DNA of 64,000 bases from Planctomycetota bacterium (GCA_026386955.1 JAPLMQ010000302.1:1-64000), one strand, 5' to 3'; shown: positions 1 through 8,123, numbered from the stretch's first letter. The notes: a model not told the origin generated them from the letters alone. Translations and numbers: made by a program.

Positions 1-30
1 TCACGAGTACGATGACATGTGGCACCAGAC
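1..30. repeat. Short dispersed repeat, copy 1 (window edge)
   Basis: The first 30 bases recur at 29104-29133 with 28 of 30 identical positions. Both copies lie in front of genes. The left boundary cannot be seen because the window starts inside or at the edge of the repeat. Confidence 0.5.
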
Positions 31-41
31 GGAAAGAGATC

Positions 42-626
42 ATGGCCAAGGATGACAAGGCAGAATCAGGCACGGTCCACATCCGCCTCGCGGCGCCGGC
101 CGACGTCGCCGCGATCGCCGCGCTGGAGAAGCAGGTCTTCGCCCGCGCGCGCGAGCGGTTCCATCGCCAGCAAGTGGCGAACCTCGTCGCGCGGGCCAAA
201 GGCGTGGCGATGGTGGCGACGCGCGACGGTCGCCTGCTCGGTTGGGCGATGGCGCTGCTCCGGCGCGACGCCCGCGCGGCAGCGATGGGTGGGCGCGTCT
301 ACGCCCTCGCGGTCGGGCCCGAGGCCCGCGGCCTGGGCGTCGGCGGTCTGCTGCTCACCCGGCTGCTCGCGGCCATGGGTCGGCACGGCGTCCGCCGCGT
401 CTGGCTTGAGGTCCGCGACGACAACGAGGGGGCGATCAAGCTCTACCACCGGCACGGCTTCGTGCGAGACCGCCACTTGAAGGACTACTACGGCCGGGGG
501 GTTCACGGGCTGCGGATGCTGCGCGACCACCCCGCGGGGGCGAAGGTCCCGCCCGTCGAGCACGTGATGCCCGAGCCGAAATCCGCCCCGCGCCGTCGCC
601 CGGCGCCGCGAAAGGGAAAGCCATGA
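42..626 (+). CDS. GNAT family N-acetyltransferase (RimI-like)
   Basis: Predicted acetyl-CoA-dependent N-acetyltransferase of 194 residues. The GNAT fold is visible: a beta-strand segment (GRVYALAV) leads into the pyrophosphate-binding motif RGLGVGG, followed by WLEVRDDNEGAIKLYHRHGF, typical of RimI-like enzymes in which the NxxAxxLYxxxGF helix closes the acetyl-CoA site. I start at ATG 42 because GGAAAGAG stands six to ten bases upstream; the ATG at 12 lies inside the dispersed repeat. A basic proline-rich tail follows the domain. The stop overlaps the next start (ATGA), so the two genes are probably translationally coupled. The substrate cannot be told: it could be a ribosomal protein, another protein or a small amine. 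Confidence 0.85.
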   Translation: MAKDDKAESGTVHIRLAAPADVAAIAALEKQVFARARERFHRQQVANLVARAKGVAMVATRDGRLLGWAMALLRRDARAAAMGGRVYALAVGPEARGLGVGGLLLTRLLAAMGRHGVRRVWLEVRDDNEGAIKLYHRHGFVRDRHLKDYYGRGVHGLRMLRDHPAGAKVPPVEHVMPEPKSAPRRRPAPRKGKP

Positions 627-1177
627 AGTCGACCGCCACGAAGCCAGCCACCAAGCTCAAGCCGTTCCACAAGTCGAAGCACCACCACCGCGTGCCCGCG
701 AACGACACGCTGATGTCGGGGCTGATGCTCGAGCATGCCGTGGCGGCGATCCTCAAGCGCGTGAAGCTCGACCGCGGGCACGACATCCCCTACCTCGCCG
801 GCTACAGCCTCGACGGGAAGACGATCTACATCGACCGCCACATCGAGCCCTCGTTCGTCTGCCGCGGGAGGCGGTACCACACCGACAAATTCCTCGTCCT
901 GCACGAGGCCGTGGAGAAGACGCTGCTGATGCAGTTGGGGCTGCATTACCAGCACGCGCACCAGATCGCGCTCCGGGCCGAGCAGGCGGCCGTGCGGGCC
1001 CACGGCATCCCCTGGCGGGACTACGACCGGTTCATGCAGAAGTTCATCAAGGAGGCGGGCGACGAGGAGCTGACGAAGCTGCCCAAGGATTTGGACATCA
1101 AGCCGTACCGCGACGAGCATGATTCGGATCTGCTGAAGCGGATGAAGGCGGCGGGAGCGAAGAAGGCGCGAAAGTGA
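623..1177 (+). CDS. Conserved hypothetical protein with HEAVE motif
   Basis: A 184-residue protein of unknown function. A very basic N-terminus (Lys/His rich, residues 1-25) is followed by a conserved-looking block: DGKTIYIDRHI (64-74), VLHEAVEKTLL (92-102) and a His-rich stretch HYQHAHQIA. The HEAVE sequence with downstream histidines is reminiscent of zincin-like metallopeptidases and of small phage or island-borne proteins with the same order of motifs, but it lacks a classical HExxH, so an enzymatic role is only a guess. It overlaps the acetyltransferase by four bases (ATGA) and is therefore probably coexpressed with it. Confidence 0.7.
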   Translation: MKSTATKPATKLKPFHKSKHHHRVPANDTLMSGLMLEHAVAAILKRVKLDRGHDIPYLAGYSLDGKTIYIDRHIEPSFVCRGRRYHTDKFLVLHEAVEKTLLMQLGLHYQHAHQIALRAEQAAVRAHGIPWRDYDRFMQKFIKEAGDEELTKLPKDLDIKPYRDEHDSDLLKRMKAAGAKKARK

Positions 1178-1222
1178 TCGGCCCCGATTCGCGTCGCTTC
1201 ACCGCGATGTGCGAGGACACCC

Positions 1223-1684
1223 ATGCCTCTGGTCAACACCGGTCATTTTCAGGTCCACGTGCCCGATCGTTGCTTGATCCGGTACCGCAGCCTGATGCCG
1301 ATCCAATATCAATCCCATTATCCATTCTGCGTGATTCTCCTCGGCAACAACCTCGAGATGTTCCTCAACGAATGCAGGATGACATCGTCGCCCGCCGAGT
1401 TTCTTGATGGCCTCAGCCAGATGAGCAGGGGAGAAGCGTCGTTCACCAAGATGTGCGTCAACGGAATTGACGGGCTGACGGACTGGGACGCGAACTCCCA
1501 GAGCACGTGCATCCGCTGGTTTTTCCACCAAGGGGGCATCATGATGAGCATCGGCGTGGACGGAAATGGAGCGATCTCGCCCAAAATCCAGCGAGACATT
1601 CGCTCGATCATCGATAGTCTCACCACACCGCCAGGTTCAACCGCTCGATCTCCTGCGCCTCGCCCGAGACGTGCTCCACCCTGA
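1223..1684 (+). CDS. Hypothetical protein with 3' end overlapping a convergent gene
   Basis: An open frame for 153 residues, not recognised. Residues 1-130 have ordinary amino-acid composition (several Cys, Trp and Met) and lower G+C at third codon positions than the neighbours, which may indicate transfer. The last twenty or so residues (Pro/Arg/Ala rich) are read from the opposite strand of the convergent TIM-barrel gene, so the original 3' end may have been lost and replaced. No signal peptide or clear membrane segment. The ribosome binding site is weak. It may be a genuine small gene or a decayed remnant. Confidence 0.45.
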   Translation: MPLVNTGHFQVHVPDRCLIRYRSLMPIQYQSHYPFCVILLGNNLEMFLNECRMTSSPAEFLDGLSQMSRGEASFTKMCVNGIDGLTDWDANSQSTCIRWFFHQGGIMMSIGVDGNGAISPKIQRDIRSIIDSLTTPPGSTARSPAPRPRRAPP

Positions 1685-3062
1685 AGACATTCGTCCCCGG
1701 GCGCAGGTCCTTCGCGTCGATGCGGAAGACCCGGCAATCCTCCGGCTTGGGCCTCGCCGTCTTGTCCCACCACAGGTCGATGAACTCCGCGAAGATCTCC
1801 GCGCGGAACTGGCCGGAGAAGTCGGCTCCGAAGCGGACGTCGCGCGTCGGCTTGCCGTTGAGGAACAGCCGGGCCTCGCCGTGGGTGTGGGCGTGGACGA
1901 TCCCGCGCCAAGCGGGCAGCGCCGCCGCGGGGACGTGCATCGGCACCTCAAGCGACCCGCCCGGCTCGAGCGTCGCGGGCAGCGTGGCCGGGGGATCGAC
2001 CTGGCCGATCCGGTGCCTCCGGTTGTTCGCCCCGAAGAGCAGCGGGCGGGCCTTGGCCGTCTCGGGCTTGTCGAGCCCGCTCAGCCAGTGGTACGGGCGG
2101 GCGGGCAGATACTCGATCCAGCACGGGAAATTGAAGAGGTAGATCCCGTCGGCCTTCAAGTCGAAGAGGCTCGTCGCGATCCCGCGCATCGACTCGGGGC
2201 AGTGGTTGTTGCGCCCGTAGTGGAAGTCGAAGCCGGCGTAGATCGGCAGCTTCGCCGGGGCGATCGTCGCGCGGAACTCGTCCGAGGCGATCGTCCAGTC
2301 GGTGGTGAGGAACGGGCAGGCGACGATCCAGTCGACCAGCTTGTCGGCCGCCCAGCGGTGCAGGTCCATGCCCAAGTGGCGACAGCCGTCGGTCCACGCG
2401 GGGACGCGCACGGCCAGTTGCAGCGGACGGCCGGCGCGGGTGAGGACGCGCTTCGCGTCGGCGATGAAGCCGGTGAAGACGTCGCGCTTGGCCCAGACCT
2501 CCGCGGGTGAGCCGGACATGTGGCGCGGGAAGCGCATCCAGTCGAGCTGGAACCCGTCGATGAACGAGCCGTAGAGCTCGACCTGCTCCGCGAGCAGGGC
2601 GAGCTGGTAGTCGCGCACCTCGGGGCGGGAGTAGTCGAGGCAGTAGGACATCCACTCGGCCTTCCCGGAGCGCACCTCCTCGAGGCCGACGATGCAGTCG
2701 GGGTGCTCCCGGCGGACGCGCGGGGTGTTCCACTGGTCGGCGTCGGTGGGGTTGTGCACGTCATTCATCCGGCAGGTGATGAACGTCTCCTTGCCGGCGG
2801 TCTTCATCGCGCGGAGGAGCATGCCGAGGGGGTCGACGCCGCAGGCGTGGGCGGCGACGAGGTCCTTGGCCCGCGGGTCGACGTGCCCGGCCTTGGTCGG
2901 CCAGTAGGCGCAGCCGGCGCCGGAGCAGAGCAGGTAGGTCGTGACGTTGGCGGGGCATTCCCGCACGGCCTCGTCGATGACGGCCTGCACGTCGGCCTCC
3001 GTTCCAGAGCCGAGGTTGTAGGTGATGTTGCTGCCGTCGTTGTCGAGGAGGAAGCGGTGCAT
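1620..3062 (-). CDS. TIM-barrel glycoside-hydrolase-like protein
   Basis: About 480 residues from ATG 3062; the longer open frame upstream has no ribosome-binding signal. The N-terminal two thirds look like a (beta/alpha)8 barrel of the putative glycosidase type: long alpha-helical stretches alternate with short strands such as FIDGFQLDWMRFPRH and LPIYAGFDFHYGRNN, where acidic and aromatic residues cluster at strand ends. A C-terminal beta-rich domain (LFLNGKPTRDVRFGADFSG) resembles a small carbohydrate-binding or accessory sandwich. There is no signal peptide, so it may act in the cytoplasm. It lies 65 bases downstream of an acetyltransferase on the same strand and is likely in its operon. 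The family and substrate are not determined. Confidence 0.65.
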   Translation of the reverse strand: MHRFLLDNDGSNITYNLGSGTEADVQAVIDEAVRECPANVTTYLLCSGAGCAYWPTKAGHVDPRAKDLVAAHACGVDPLGMLLRAMKTAGKETFITCRMNDVHNPTDADQWNTPRVRREHPDCIVGLEEVRSGKAEWMSYCLDYSRPEVRDYQLALLAEQVELYGSFIDGFQLDWMRFPRHMSGSPAEVWAKRDVFTGFIADAKRVLTRAGRPLQLAVRVPAWTDGCRHLGMDLHRWAADKLVDWIVACPFLTTDWTIASDEFRATIAPAKLPIYAGFDFHYGRNNHCPESMRGIATSLFDLKADGIYLFNFPCWIEYLPARPYHWLSGLDKPETAKARPLLFGANNRRHRIGQVDPPATLPATLEPGGSLEVPMHVPAAALPAWRGIVHAHTHGEARLFLNGKPTRDVRFGADFSGQFRAEIFAEFIDLWWDKTARPKPEDCRVFRIDAKDLRPGTNVFRVEHVSGEAQEIERLNLAVW

Positions 3063-3127
3063 GAGGGAATCCGGAAGGGAGGGGAGATGAAGAGATGCGT
3101 GGACCGCGCGGACGCCGGAATGCCCAA

Positions 3128-4165
3128 TCACTTCCGCTCAAACACCAGCACATCTACCCGGCCAGTCTTCGTCGCGTCGGCGAAGACATGGCCCGGCAAC
3201 GTCTCGGCTTGGGCGAAGCCGAGTTGCTTCAGGGCTTCGAGCTTCCCCGGGCAGCCGGCGTCGGCGTGGGCGAGCGTGCGGGGGGCCGAGGTCGGGAGCT
3301 TCAGGCCCGCGACGAGCTCCTTGGCGCGGGGCCAGTGGTTCGGGTGGCAGTAGACGTCGACCAGCACGTTCTGCCAGATCGGGTCCCACGCCCAGCAGGC
3401 CAGGCCGAGCACCGCTCCGGTGCGGCGGTTCTGCAGGGCCAGCGCCCGCCCGGGCTCCTCCTGCCGGCGGAACTCGCCCTCGGCGTGGAGCAGGCGGAGG
3501 ACGGGCTCCTCCGTGAGCGACCGGCCCAGAATCTGCGCGATCGGGAGCTTCACCACGCCGTCGCGCCCGCCGAAGTCGGCGCAGAAGAGCGGCGAGGAGG
3601 TCGGCCAATGACGCCAGCCGATGGGGTCGATGTTGGTGGGGTCGTCGGGCCGGCCGAAGTACTCGGCCTCGAAGGCGTCGCGCGGCGAGGCGTGCCAGTC
3701 CATCACGCCGCTCGCGGGCCCGAGCCCCTTGAAGCCGTTGGATTGGTAGATGTGGTAGGCGGGCGAGTCGTAGCCCGTGCCGAGGTAGAGGGCGCGCCCG
3801 GGCCCGCCGGTGCGGCCGCGGCGGGAGCGGAAGTGCTCCATCTGTTTCGCCATCAGGAGGCTGGTGGCGTGCTTGCGGCGGTCGTCGGGCTGGGTGAAGA
3901 CGTGGCCGAAGATGCCCACGCCGTCGATGGCGATGGTCATGATGTTGGAGAAGGGTATGCCGCCTCGGTGGAGGATGTAGAAGGAGGCGTCGAGGCCCAG
4001 GTCCTCGCGCGTGAGGCACTGGGTGTTCTGCCAGTTCCAGGGCGGGGTCTTGTGGCCCAGGAGCGTGCCGACGCGGTCGGCCCAATCGCGGTCGGGCCCG
4101 TGGACGACGCCAGCGTCGACGCGTTCGCCGGTCTTGAGGGTGACTTGGCCGAGGGATTCGTACAT
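3128..4165 (-). CDS. GNAT family N-acetyltransferase
   Basis: 345 residues from ATG 4165; the open frame runs 34 residues further upstream but that part is Pro/Arg rich and resembles non-coding sequence. The N-terminal half carries an acetyltransferase signature: IFGHVFTQPDDRRKHATSLLM matches the acetyl-CoA pyrophosphate-loop motif (V-x5-R-x-x-G/A), and SPAYHIYQSNGFKGL is the usual YxxxGF end of the GNAT fold. A second domain (residues 190-345) reads WAWDPIWQNVLVDVYCHPNH and may be a second GNAT-like unit. Upstream partner of the TIM-barrel protein (gap 65 bases), so both may modify or degrade the same sugar-containing compound; that is inference. Confidence 0.7.
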   Translation of the reverse strand: MYESLGQVTLKTGERVDAGVVHGPDRDWADRVGTLLGHKTPPWNWQNTQCLTREDLGLDASFYILHRGGIPFSNIMTIAIDGVGIFGHVFTQPDDRRKHATSLLMAKQMEHFRSRRGRTGGPGRALYLGTGYDSPAYHIYQSNGFKGLGPASGVMDWHASPRDAFEAEYFGRPDDPTNIDPIGWRHWPTSSPLFCADFGGRDGVVKLPIAQILGRSLTEEPVLRLLHAEGEFRRQEEPGRALALQNRRTGAVLGLACWAWDPIWQNVLVDVYCHPNHWPRAKELVAGLKLPTSAPRTLAHADAGCPGKLEALKQLGFAQAETLPGHVFADATKTGRVDVLVFERK

Positions 4166-4248
4166 CGCGGGTCGCCGGGTGGGGGGTTGCCCCAGAGTTA
4201 CCAGCGCGCGGGCGGGTTGTCGATGGCGCGGCGAGGGGCACGCAGGTA

Positions 4249-4410
4249 TTGTTAGCCGGAAGCGCAAGCGACGGGACGGGGGTCTGCCAAATCACAGCCG
4301 AGCCGGCGCTCACGGAGGCGTGCGGTGGTCCTCTGCAAATCAGCCGCGTGCTCCAGCGCCGCGGTTGAATGATCGACCCCTGTCCCGTCGCTTGCGCGTC
4401 CGGCCAACAA
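4249..4410. mobile_element. MITE-like element, copy A
   Basis: A 162-bp non-coding unit bounded by near-perfect terminal inverted repeats of about 35 bases. The outer end reads TTGTTAGCCGGAAGCGCAAG and continues with CGACGGGAC; the right end (4375-4410) is its reverse complement with three differences. The internal 90 bases differ from those of copy B at 51893-52047. It sits between the acetyltransferase start and the stop of the prepilin gene. There is no open frame, so it would need a transposase in trans, or it may work as a hairpin (REP/terminator-like) structure. Confidence 0.7.
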
Positions 4411-4425
4411 GACAGGCCCTCGGGC

Positions 4426-5352
4426 TCACTTGTACCGGTTCGACCAAAACATCAGGCCGTCGGAATAGGCGGTCAGGCCCGTCGCCTGGTTGGCGAGCTT
4501 CTGGGACTGGGTCATGTTGTACGACTTGGCCGACCCGTCGCACATGACGATGTTCCAGGACATCTTCTCCATGGCGTAGTTGCCGGGGATGTGGTGGTTG
4601 AGCCGGGCGTATTTGTTGATGTCGGGGGTGTTCCACATGCCGGGGTAGTACACGATGTTGTCGGTGCGGAGGGGAGTCTCGTCGATGGTGTTGCGGGTGT
4701 AGTCGAGCCCGCCGGTGACGGTGTTGTTGCCGCTGGGGACGTCGCCGAGCAGGGCGTTCATCGACGGCCGCTTGAGCTGGTACTCCTTGCGCGTCTCGAA
4801 GTACCACGCGGGGTTGGTCGCGGGGTCGCCCGCGCTGGTGCTCCCGTAGCTCTGGGGGAAGGTGGAGGAGTTCATGCCGTAGGTCGCCGCGGGGGCGTAC
4901 TGGGCGTTGGTCGCCCAGGGCTCCCAGGGGTTGGCGGGGCAACGGTAGTAGGGGATCTTGTCGTTGCCGGTGTAGTTGCTGTTGCCGATGTAGTAGCGGA
5001 TCGCCATCTGCCAACTGACGGCGTAGGCGGCGCCCCAGTTGTTGTAGGTGCCCACGGCCATGGGCGTTTGGGCGCAGTCCCAATAGGGGTAGGCGAGGTT
5101 GTAGTCGTGGATGTAGTTGCTGAACGCGAGCGCGATCTGCCTCTCGTTGTTCAGGCAGCCGACGCGCTGCGACTCCACGCGCCCGCCGACGATCGCCGGC
5201 ATGAGCGTGGCGACCAGCAGGCTGATGATGGCGACGCAGACCAGCAGTTCGATCAGCGTGAAGCCCGCGGGAGACGAGATTCGCCGGGCGTGACAAGACG
5301 GCACGGCGTGCCGGCGTTCATGGTTCTGGTTCTGGTGAGGATCGGCGAGCAT
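4426..5352 (-). CDS. Prepilin-type N-terminal cleavage/methylation protein (pseudopilin)
   Basis: 308 residues. A class III (type IV prepilin) signal is present: a basic leader of 30 residues ends in SPAG and is followed by FTLIELLVCVAIISLLVATLMP, so a prepilin peptidase would cut after Gly30 and leave N-terminal Phe with Glu at mature position 5. The rest is a large globular domain with many Tyr and Asn, ending near NIVMCDGSAKSY, reminiscent of the C-terminal H-x9-DG region of planctomycete pseudopilins (DUF1559-like). Such proteins are exported and assembled at the inner membrane. Located 10 bases downstream of a membrane protein that commonly accompanies this family. No pilus assembly ATPase is nearby. 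Confidence 0.85.
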   Translation of the reverse strand: MLADPHQNQNHERRHAVPSCHARRISSPAGFTLIELLVCVAIISLLVATLMPAIVGGRVESQRVGCLNNERQIALAFSNYIHDYNLAYPYWDCAQTPMAVGTYNNWGAAYAVSWQMAIRYYIGNSNYTGNDKIPYYRCPANPWEPWATNAQYAPAATYGMNSSTFPQSYGSTSAGDPATNPAWYFETRKEYQLKRPSMNALLGDVPSGNNTVTGGLDYTRNTIDETPLRTDNIVYYPGMWNTPDINKYARLNHHIPGNYAMEKMSWNIVMCDGSAKSYNMTQSQKLANQATGLTAYSDGLMFWSNRYK

Positions 5353-5361
5353 GGGAATGCC

Positions 5362-6336
5362 TCAATAGGAGGAGGGGTTGGACTCGATCTCTTCACTGGA
5401 GCGGGGCAACGCGGGCGACTGCAGGTTCGCGGGGCGGCACTCGGTCGCGGTCGCTTGCTTGCAGCGGTTCTGCGGCGCCGCGAGGACCGACTTCGCGGCC
5501 GGTTGTTCGGCGGGGACCCACTCGATTTCGTCGGCGGGCACCGCGAGGACGCGGACTCGCCCCGCGGGGATGGCGTAGCCGAACGGCGAAGGAACGATCG
5601 CGGCCGCGACGGGCGGCAAGGCTTCGGCGTCCTGCGCAGCCGCGGCGGTCGTCGCAGGTGGCGGGGCCGCCTGAACTAGGGGAGCCTCCGAGGTTTCCGA
5701 AGGCTCCGAAGCCGCGGGGGTTTCCGAGGCCTCCGCGGCTTGCTGCTCCGCCGCGGGGGCGACCGGGGCTGCGGGATCGGGCTCGGTCGACTCCAGATAG
5801 CCCAGGAACCGGGAATTGACGTCGTCGCACTCGCCGCAGGAGAAGAGGTGGGCCCGGACCATCGAGGGCGGCGGGGCCTCGTCCCGATCGGGGTTGACGA
5901 TCTTCACGAGCGGCGCGGCCGGGGGAGCGATGCCGTCGGGCATGACGGCCATGCGGCGCGTCTGCAGGTCGTAGTACCAGGCGAACGACATCGCAGGCAT
6001 CGGCGGGGGCGGCGGCGTCTTGACGCTGTAGAGGCTTCCCGCGAGGACCGCCAGCGCGATCGCGGTGACGATCACGGGGTGGGCGTCGAAGAAGGAGAGG
6101 TTGTCGGCGCGGCCGCCGGATTCCCGCGCGCCCCGCGTTTGCCGCAGTTTGTCGACCCAGCGCCCCGGCGAGACGAGGAGACCCCAGTCCGCCGAGGCGA
6201 CGCGCGACGCCGCCTGGGCGATCGCCCCGGGCTTGCCGCCCGCGCCGACGACGCGCTCGCGCCATCGCGAGAGACGGTCGCGCAGCCCGAACAGGGCGTC
6301 GCCCACCCCGCGCACGATTTCATCTCGTCCCGCCAT
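5362..6336 (-). CDS. Membrane-anchored partner of the pseudopilin, SCGEC motif
   Basis: 324 residues from ATG 6336, chosen because AAGGGAGAG lies just upstream; a longer frame to 6450 has no such site. Residues 1-80 are cytoplasmic and basic, residues 87-104 form one membrane segment (PVIVTAIALAVLAGSLYS), and the outer part contains SFAWYYDLQTRRMAV and RAHLFSCGECDD (Cys167, Cys170), then a Pro/Ala/Glu-rich low-complexity linker and a short C-terminal domain. I recall this DLxT...SCGxC arrangement next to pseudopilin genes in Phycisphaerae, but its function is unknown. The CxxC may bind a metal or form a disulfide. Ten bases separate it from the pseudopilin, so they form an operon. Confidence 0.75.
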   Translation of the reverse strand: MAGRDEIVRGVGDALFGLRDRLSRWRERVVGAGGKPGAIAQAASRVASADWGLLVSPGRWVDKLRQTRGARESGGRADNLSFFDAHPVIVTAIALAVLAGSLYSVKTPPPPPMPAMSFAWYYDLQTRRMAVMPDGIAPPAAPLVKIVNPDRDEAPPPSMVRAHLFSCGECDDVNSRFLGYLESTEPDPAAPVAPAAEQQAAEASETPAASEPSETSEAPLVQAAPPPATTAAAAQDAEALPPVAAAIVPSPFGYAIPAGRVRVLAVPADEIEWVPAEQPAAKSVLAAPQNRCKQATATECRPANLQSPALPRSSEEIESNPSSY

Positions 6337-6470
6337 CCGCTCTCCCTTCAAACCGGCGTCCACTCCCCGGATCGTTGCCCGGATCGTTTTCCGACGGGCG
6401 CTTCCCAACGCCTTCCGAAAACACCGATCCGGCCTCGACGCTTCTTCCATTCCCGGCGCTTGGCTCCGAC

Positions 6471-7670
6471 TCAGGCCGACACCGCGGCGCCATTGGGCGA
6501 CGCCTCCTTCGACAACACCCCGCTCGACGCGCGGACCACCAACCGCCCCGGCAGCTCGATGCGGACGTTTTCGCCCGTGCCGGCGGTCCCCCCGTTTGCA
6601 CTGGAAACAGCGCCGGCTTCGGCGTCGGCTTCGATCAAGTCGATCAACCGCTCGGCTGCGACGCGCCCCATCTCAGCCACAGGAGCGCGGAAGACCGTCA
6701 GCGGGACCTCCAACACCGCGGCTTCGGGCACGTCGTCGAAGCCCGCCAAGGACACGTCCTCGGGCACGCGCAGGCCGGCCTCCTTCAACGCGCGGAACAT
6801 GCCGATCGCGTAATACGTGTTGCAGCCGACGAAGGCCGTGGGCAGGCCGGCCGCTGCGCCCTCGGCCGCGCCAGCACCGAGGCCGATGCCCGCCAAGTGG
6901 GCCTTCATCGCGCGGTAGGCGAGGTCGACGTCGTCGACGTCCTCGCGCGGCCGGTCGACGCGGATCACGCACCGCGGCGCCAGCCGACGGGCCTCGAGCG
7001 CCTCGTGGAATCCCCGCCGGCGCTCCGTGACCGCCGTCGCCTCGACCGCGTGGTCCATGTAGCCCACGCTCGTGTGCCCCAGGTCGAGCAAGTGGTCGAC
7101 CAGTTGCCGCATGCCCGCCCGGCCGTCGGTGACGACGTAGCCGATGGGCAGCGGCGGGAGGTAGCGGTCGACGAAGAGCATGGGGATCCCCGCCTCGCGC
7201 ACGCGGAGGTATTCCATGCAGTTGGGGTTGACCGGGCCTTCGGTGTCGCAGGTGAAGAGCAACGCCCCGGCGACGCGCTTGGTGATCAGCTCGCGGACCA
7301 GCTCGGCCTCGTGCTCCAGCCGCTCGTGCGCGATCGCGAGGTGGAGGTCGTACCCGCGGGCCCGCAGGCCCGACTCGATGCCGCCCACGAGCTGGGCCAT
7401 GAACGACCCGATGGCGTTGGGGAGCAGCACGCTGATCATCGGCGAGCGCTTGGCGGAGCGCGGCGCGGGGTTGCGGCAGACGAAGGTGCCGCGCCCGCGG
7501 AAGCGCTCGACCAACCCGTCGCGGACCAGGACGTCGAAGGCCTGGCGGACGGTGATTCGGCTGACGCCGAACTCCTCGCAGAAGAGCATCTCGGTGGGGA
7601 TCAGGTCGCCCGGGCGGTACTGCCCGGAGGCGATGCGGGAGGCAATGGCCTGGCGCACGCGGGCGTGCAT
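6471..7670 (-). CDS. GntR-type winged-helix / LacI-type sugar-sensor transcriptional regulator
   Basis: 399 residues. Residues 1-65 are a GntR winged helix-turn-helix (GQYRPGDLIPTE, VSRITVRQAFDVLVRDGLVER, RGRGTFV). From residue 77 the protein is a LacI/GalR-type periplasmic-binding fold: MISVLLP, a DRY-containing strand (FVDRYLPPLP), VVTDGRAGMRQLVDHLLDLGH and, near the C-terminus, SLAGFDDVPEA. This is the AraR-like architecture that senses a sugar or sugar-derived ligand and usually represses catabolic genes. No sugar operon is immediately adjacent; the possible target is its own upstream region with two ATTATGACA boxes at 7737 and 7829. Confidence 0.9.
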   Translation of the reverse strand: MHARVRQAIASRIASGQYRPGDLIPTEMLFCEEFGVSRITVRQAFDVLVRDGLVERFRGRGTFVCRNPAPRSAKRSPMISVLLPNAIGSFMAQLVGGIESGLRARGYDLHLAIAHERLEHEAELVRELITKRVAGALLFTCDTEGPVNPNCMEYLRVREAGIPMLFVDRYLPPLPIGYVVTDGRAGMRQLVDHLLDLGHTSVGYMDHAVEATAVTERRRGFHEALEARRLAPRCVIRVDRPREDVDDVDLAYRAMKAHLAGIGLGAGAAEGAAAGLPTAFVGCNTYYAIGMFRALKEAGLRVPEDVSLAGFDDVPEAAVLEVPLTVFRAPVAEMGRVAAERLIDLIEADAEAGAVSSANGGTAGTGENVRIELPGRLVVRASSGVLSKEASPNGAAVSA

Positions 7671-7734
7671 CGGAGCGCGATGGGTGGGGGTGGGCTGGGT
7701 GATGGTGGCGGCTGCGGGACGAAATGATCTCCCT

Positions 7735-7842
7735 CAAGATTATGACAATTGGCGGTTGCGTCAATGGGAATCGTGCGATTTATCGTGAAATCATGCATTA
7801 TTCGCACGTTGGCGAGGCGGCATAAATATTATGACATTTAGG
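7735..7842 (-). promoter_or_regulatory. Putative operator pair upstream of the GntR/LacI regulator
   Basis: Two direct copies of ATTATGACA(A/T)TT occur at about 7738-7749 and 7830-7841 in an AT-rich island 70-170 bases upstream of the regulator start. Equal orientation and proximity to a GntR/LacI-type gene suggest autoregulatory binding sites. No experimental motif is known to me for this protein. Confidence 0.35.
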
Positions 7843-7929
7843 GTCTGCCCTGCCGACGTCAGCCGGCAAAGCCTCGCGAGAAATGCGGTTACGTCTTGGG
7901 GCGGGGGCGGAGTGCACCCGTGCCCTTTG

Positions 7930-8123
7930 GTAGGGTGGTGCTGAGCCGTACCCGGCGAAGCCCACCGGCGCGACGTGTGGGGCCGTGCAAATCTGAAATG
8001 GCAGGATGGCGACGTCGTGGATCGCTTCGCGTTGGATGTCGCTTCGCATCGATCATTGCGTTGATGGGTGGGCCCGACGCCCAGCCGGTGGGCTTCGCGG
8101 AGTACCGCTCAGCGCCACCCTAC
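7930..8123. repeat. Intergenic inverted-repeat element
   Basis: Two arms of about 42 bases, 7930-7971 and 8082-8123, are inverted copies of each other (roughly 38 of 42 positions). The outer end reads GTAGGGTGGNGCTGAGC and the inner end GCGAAGCCCACCGGC. The 110-base interior is non-coding. Such units tend to give false short proteins containing PVGF...SAPPY when read through. It is likely a MITE- or REP-like element. Confidence 0.65.

Noticed and set aside
7798-8049. Small minus-strand protein with PVGFAGYGSAPPY
   Set aside because: Generated by the inverted-repeat element; both arms produce such peptides.
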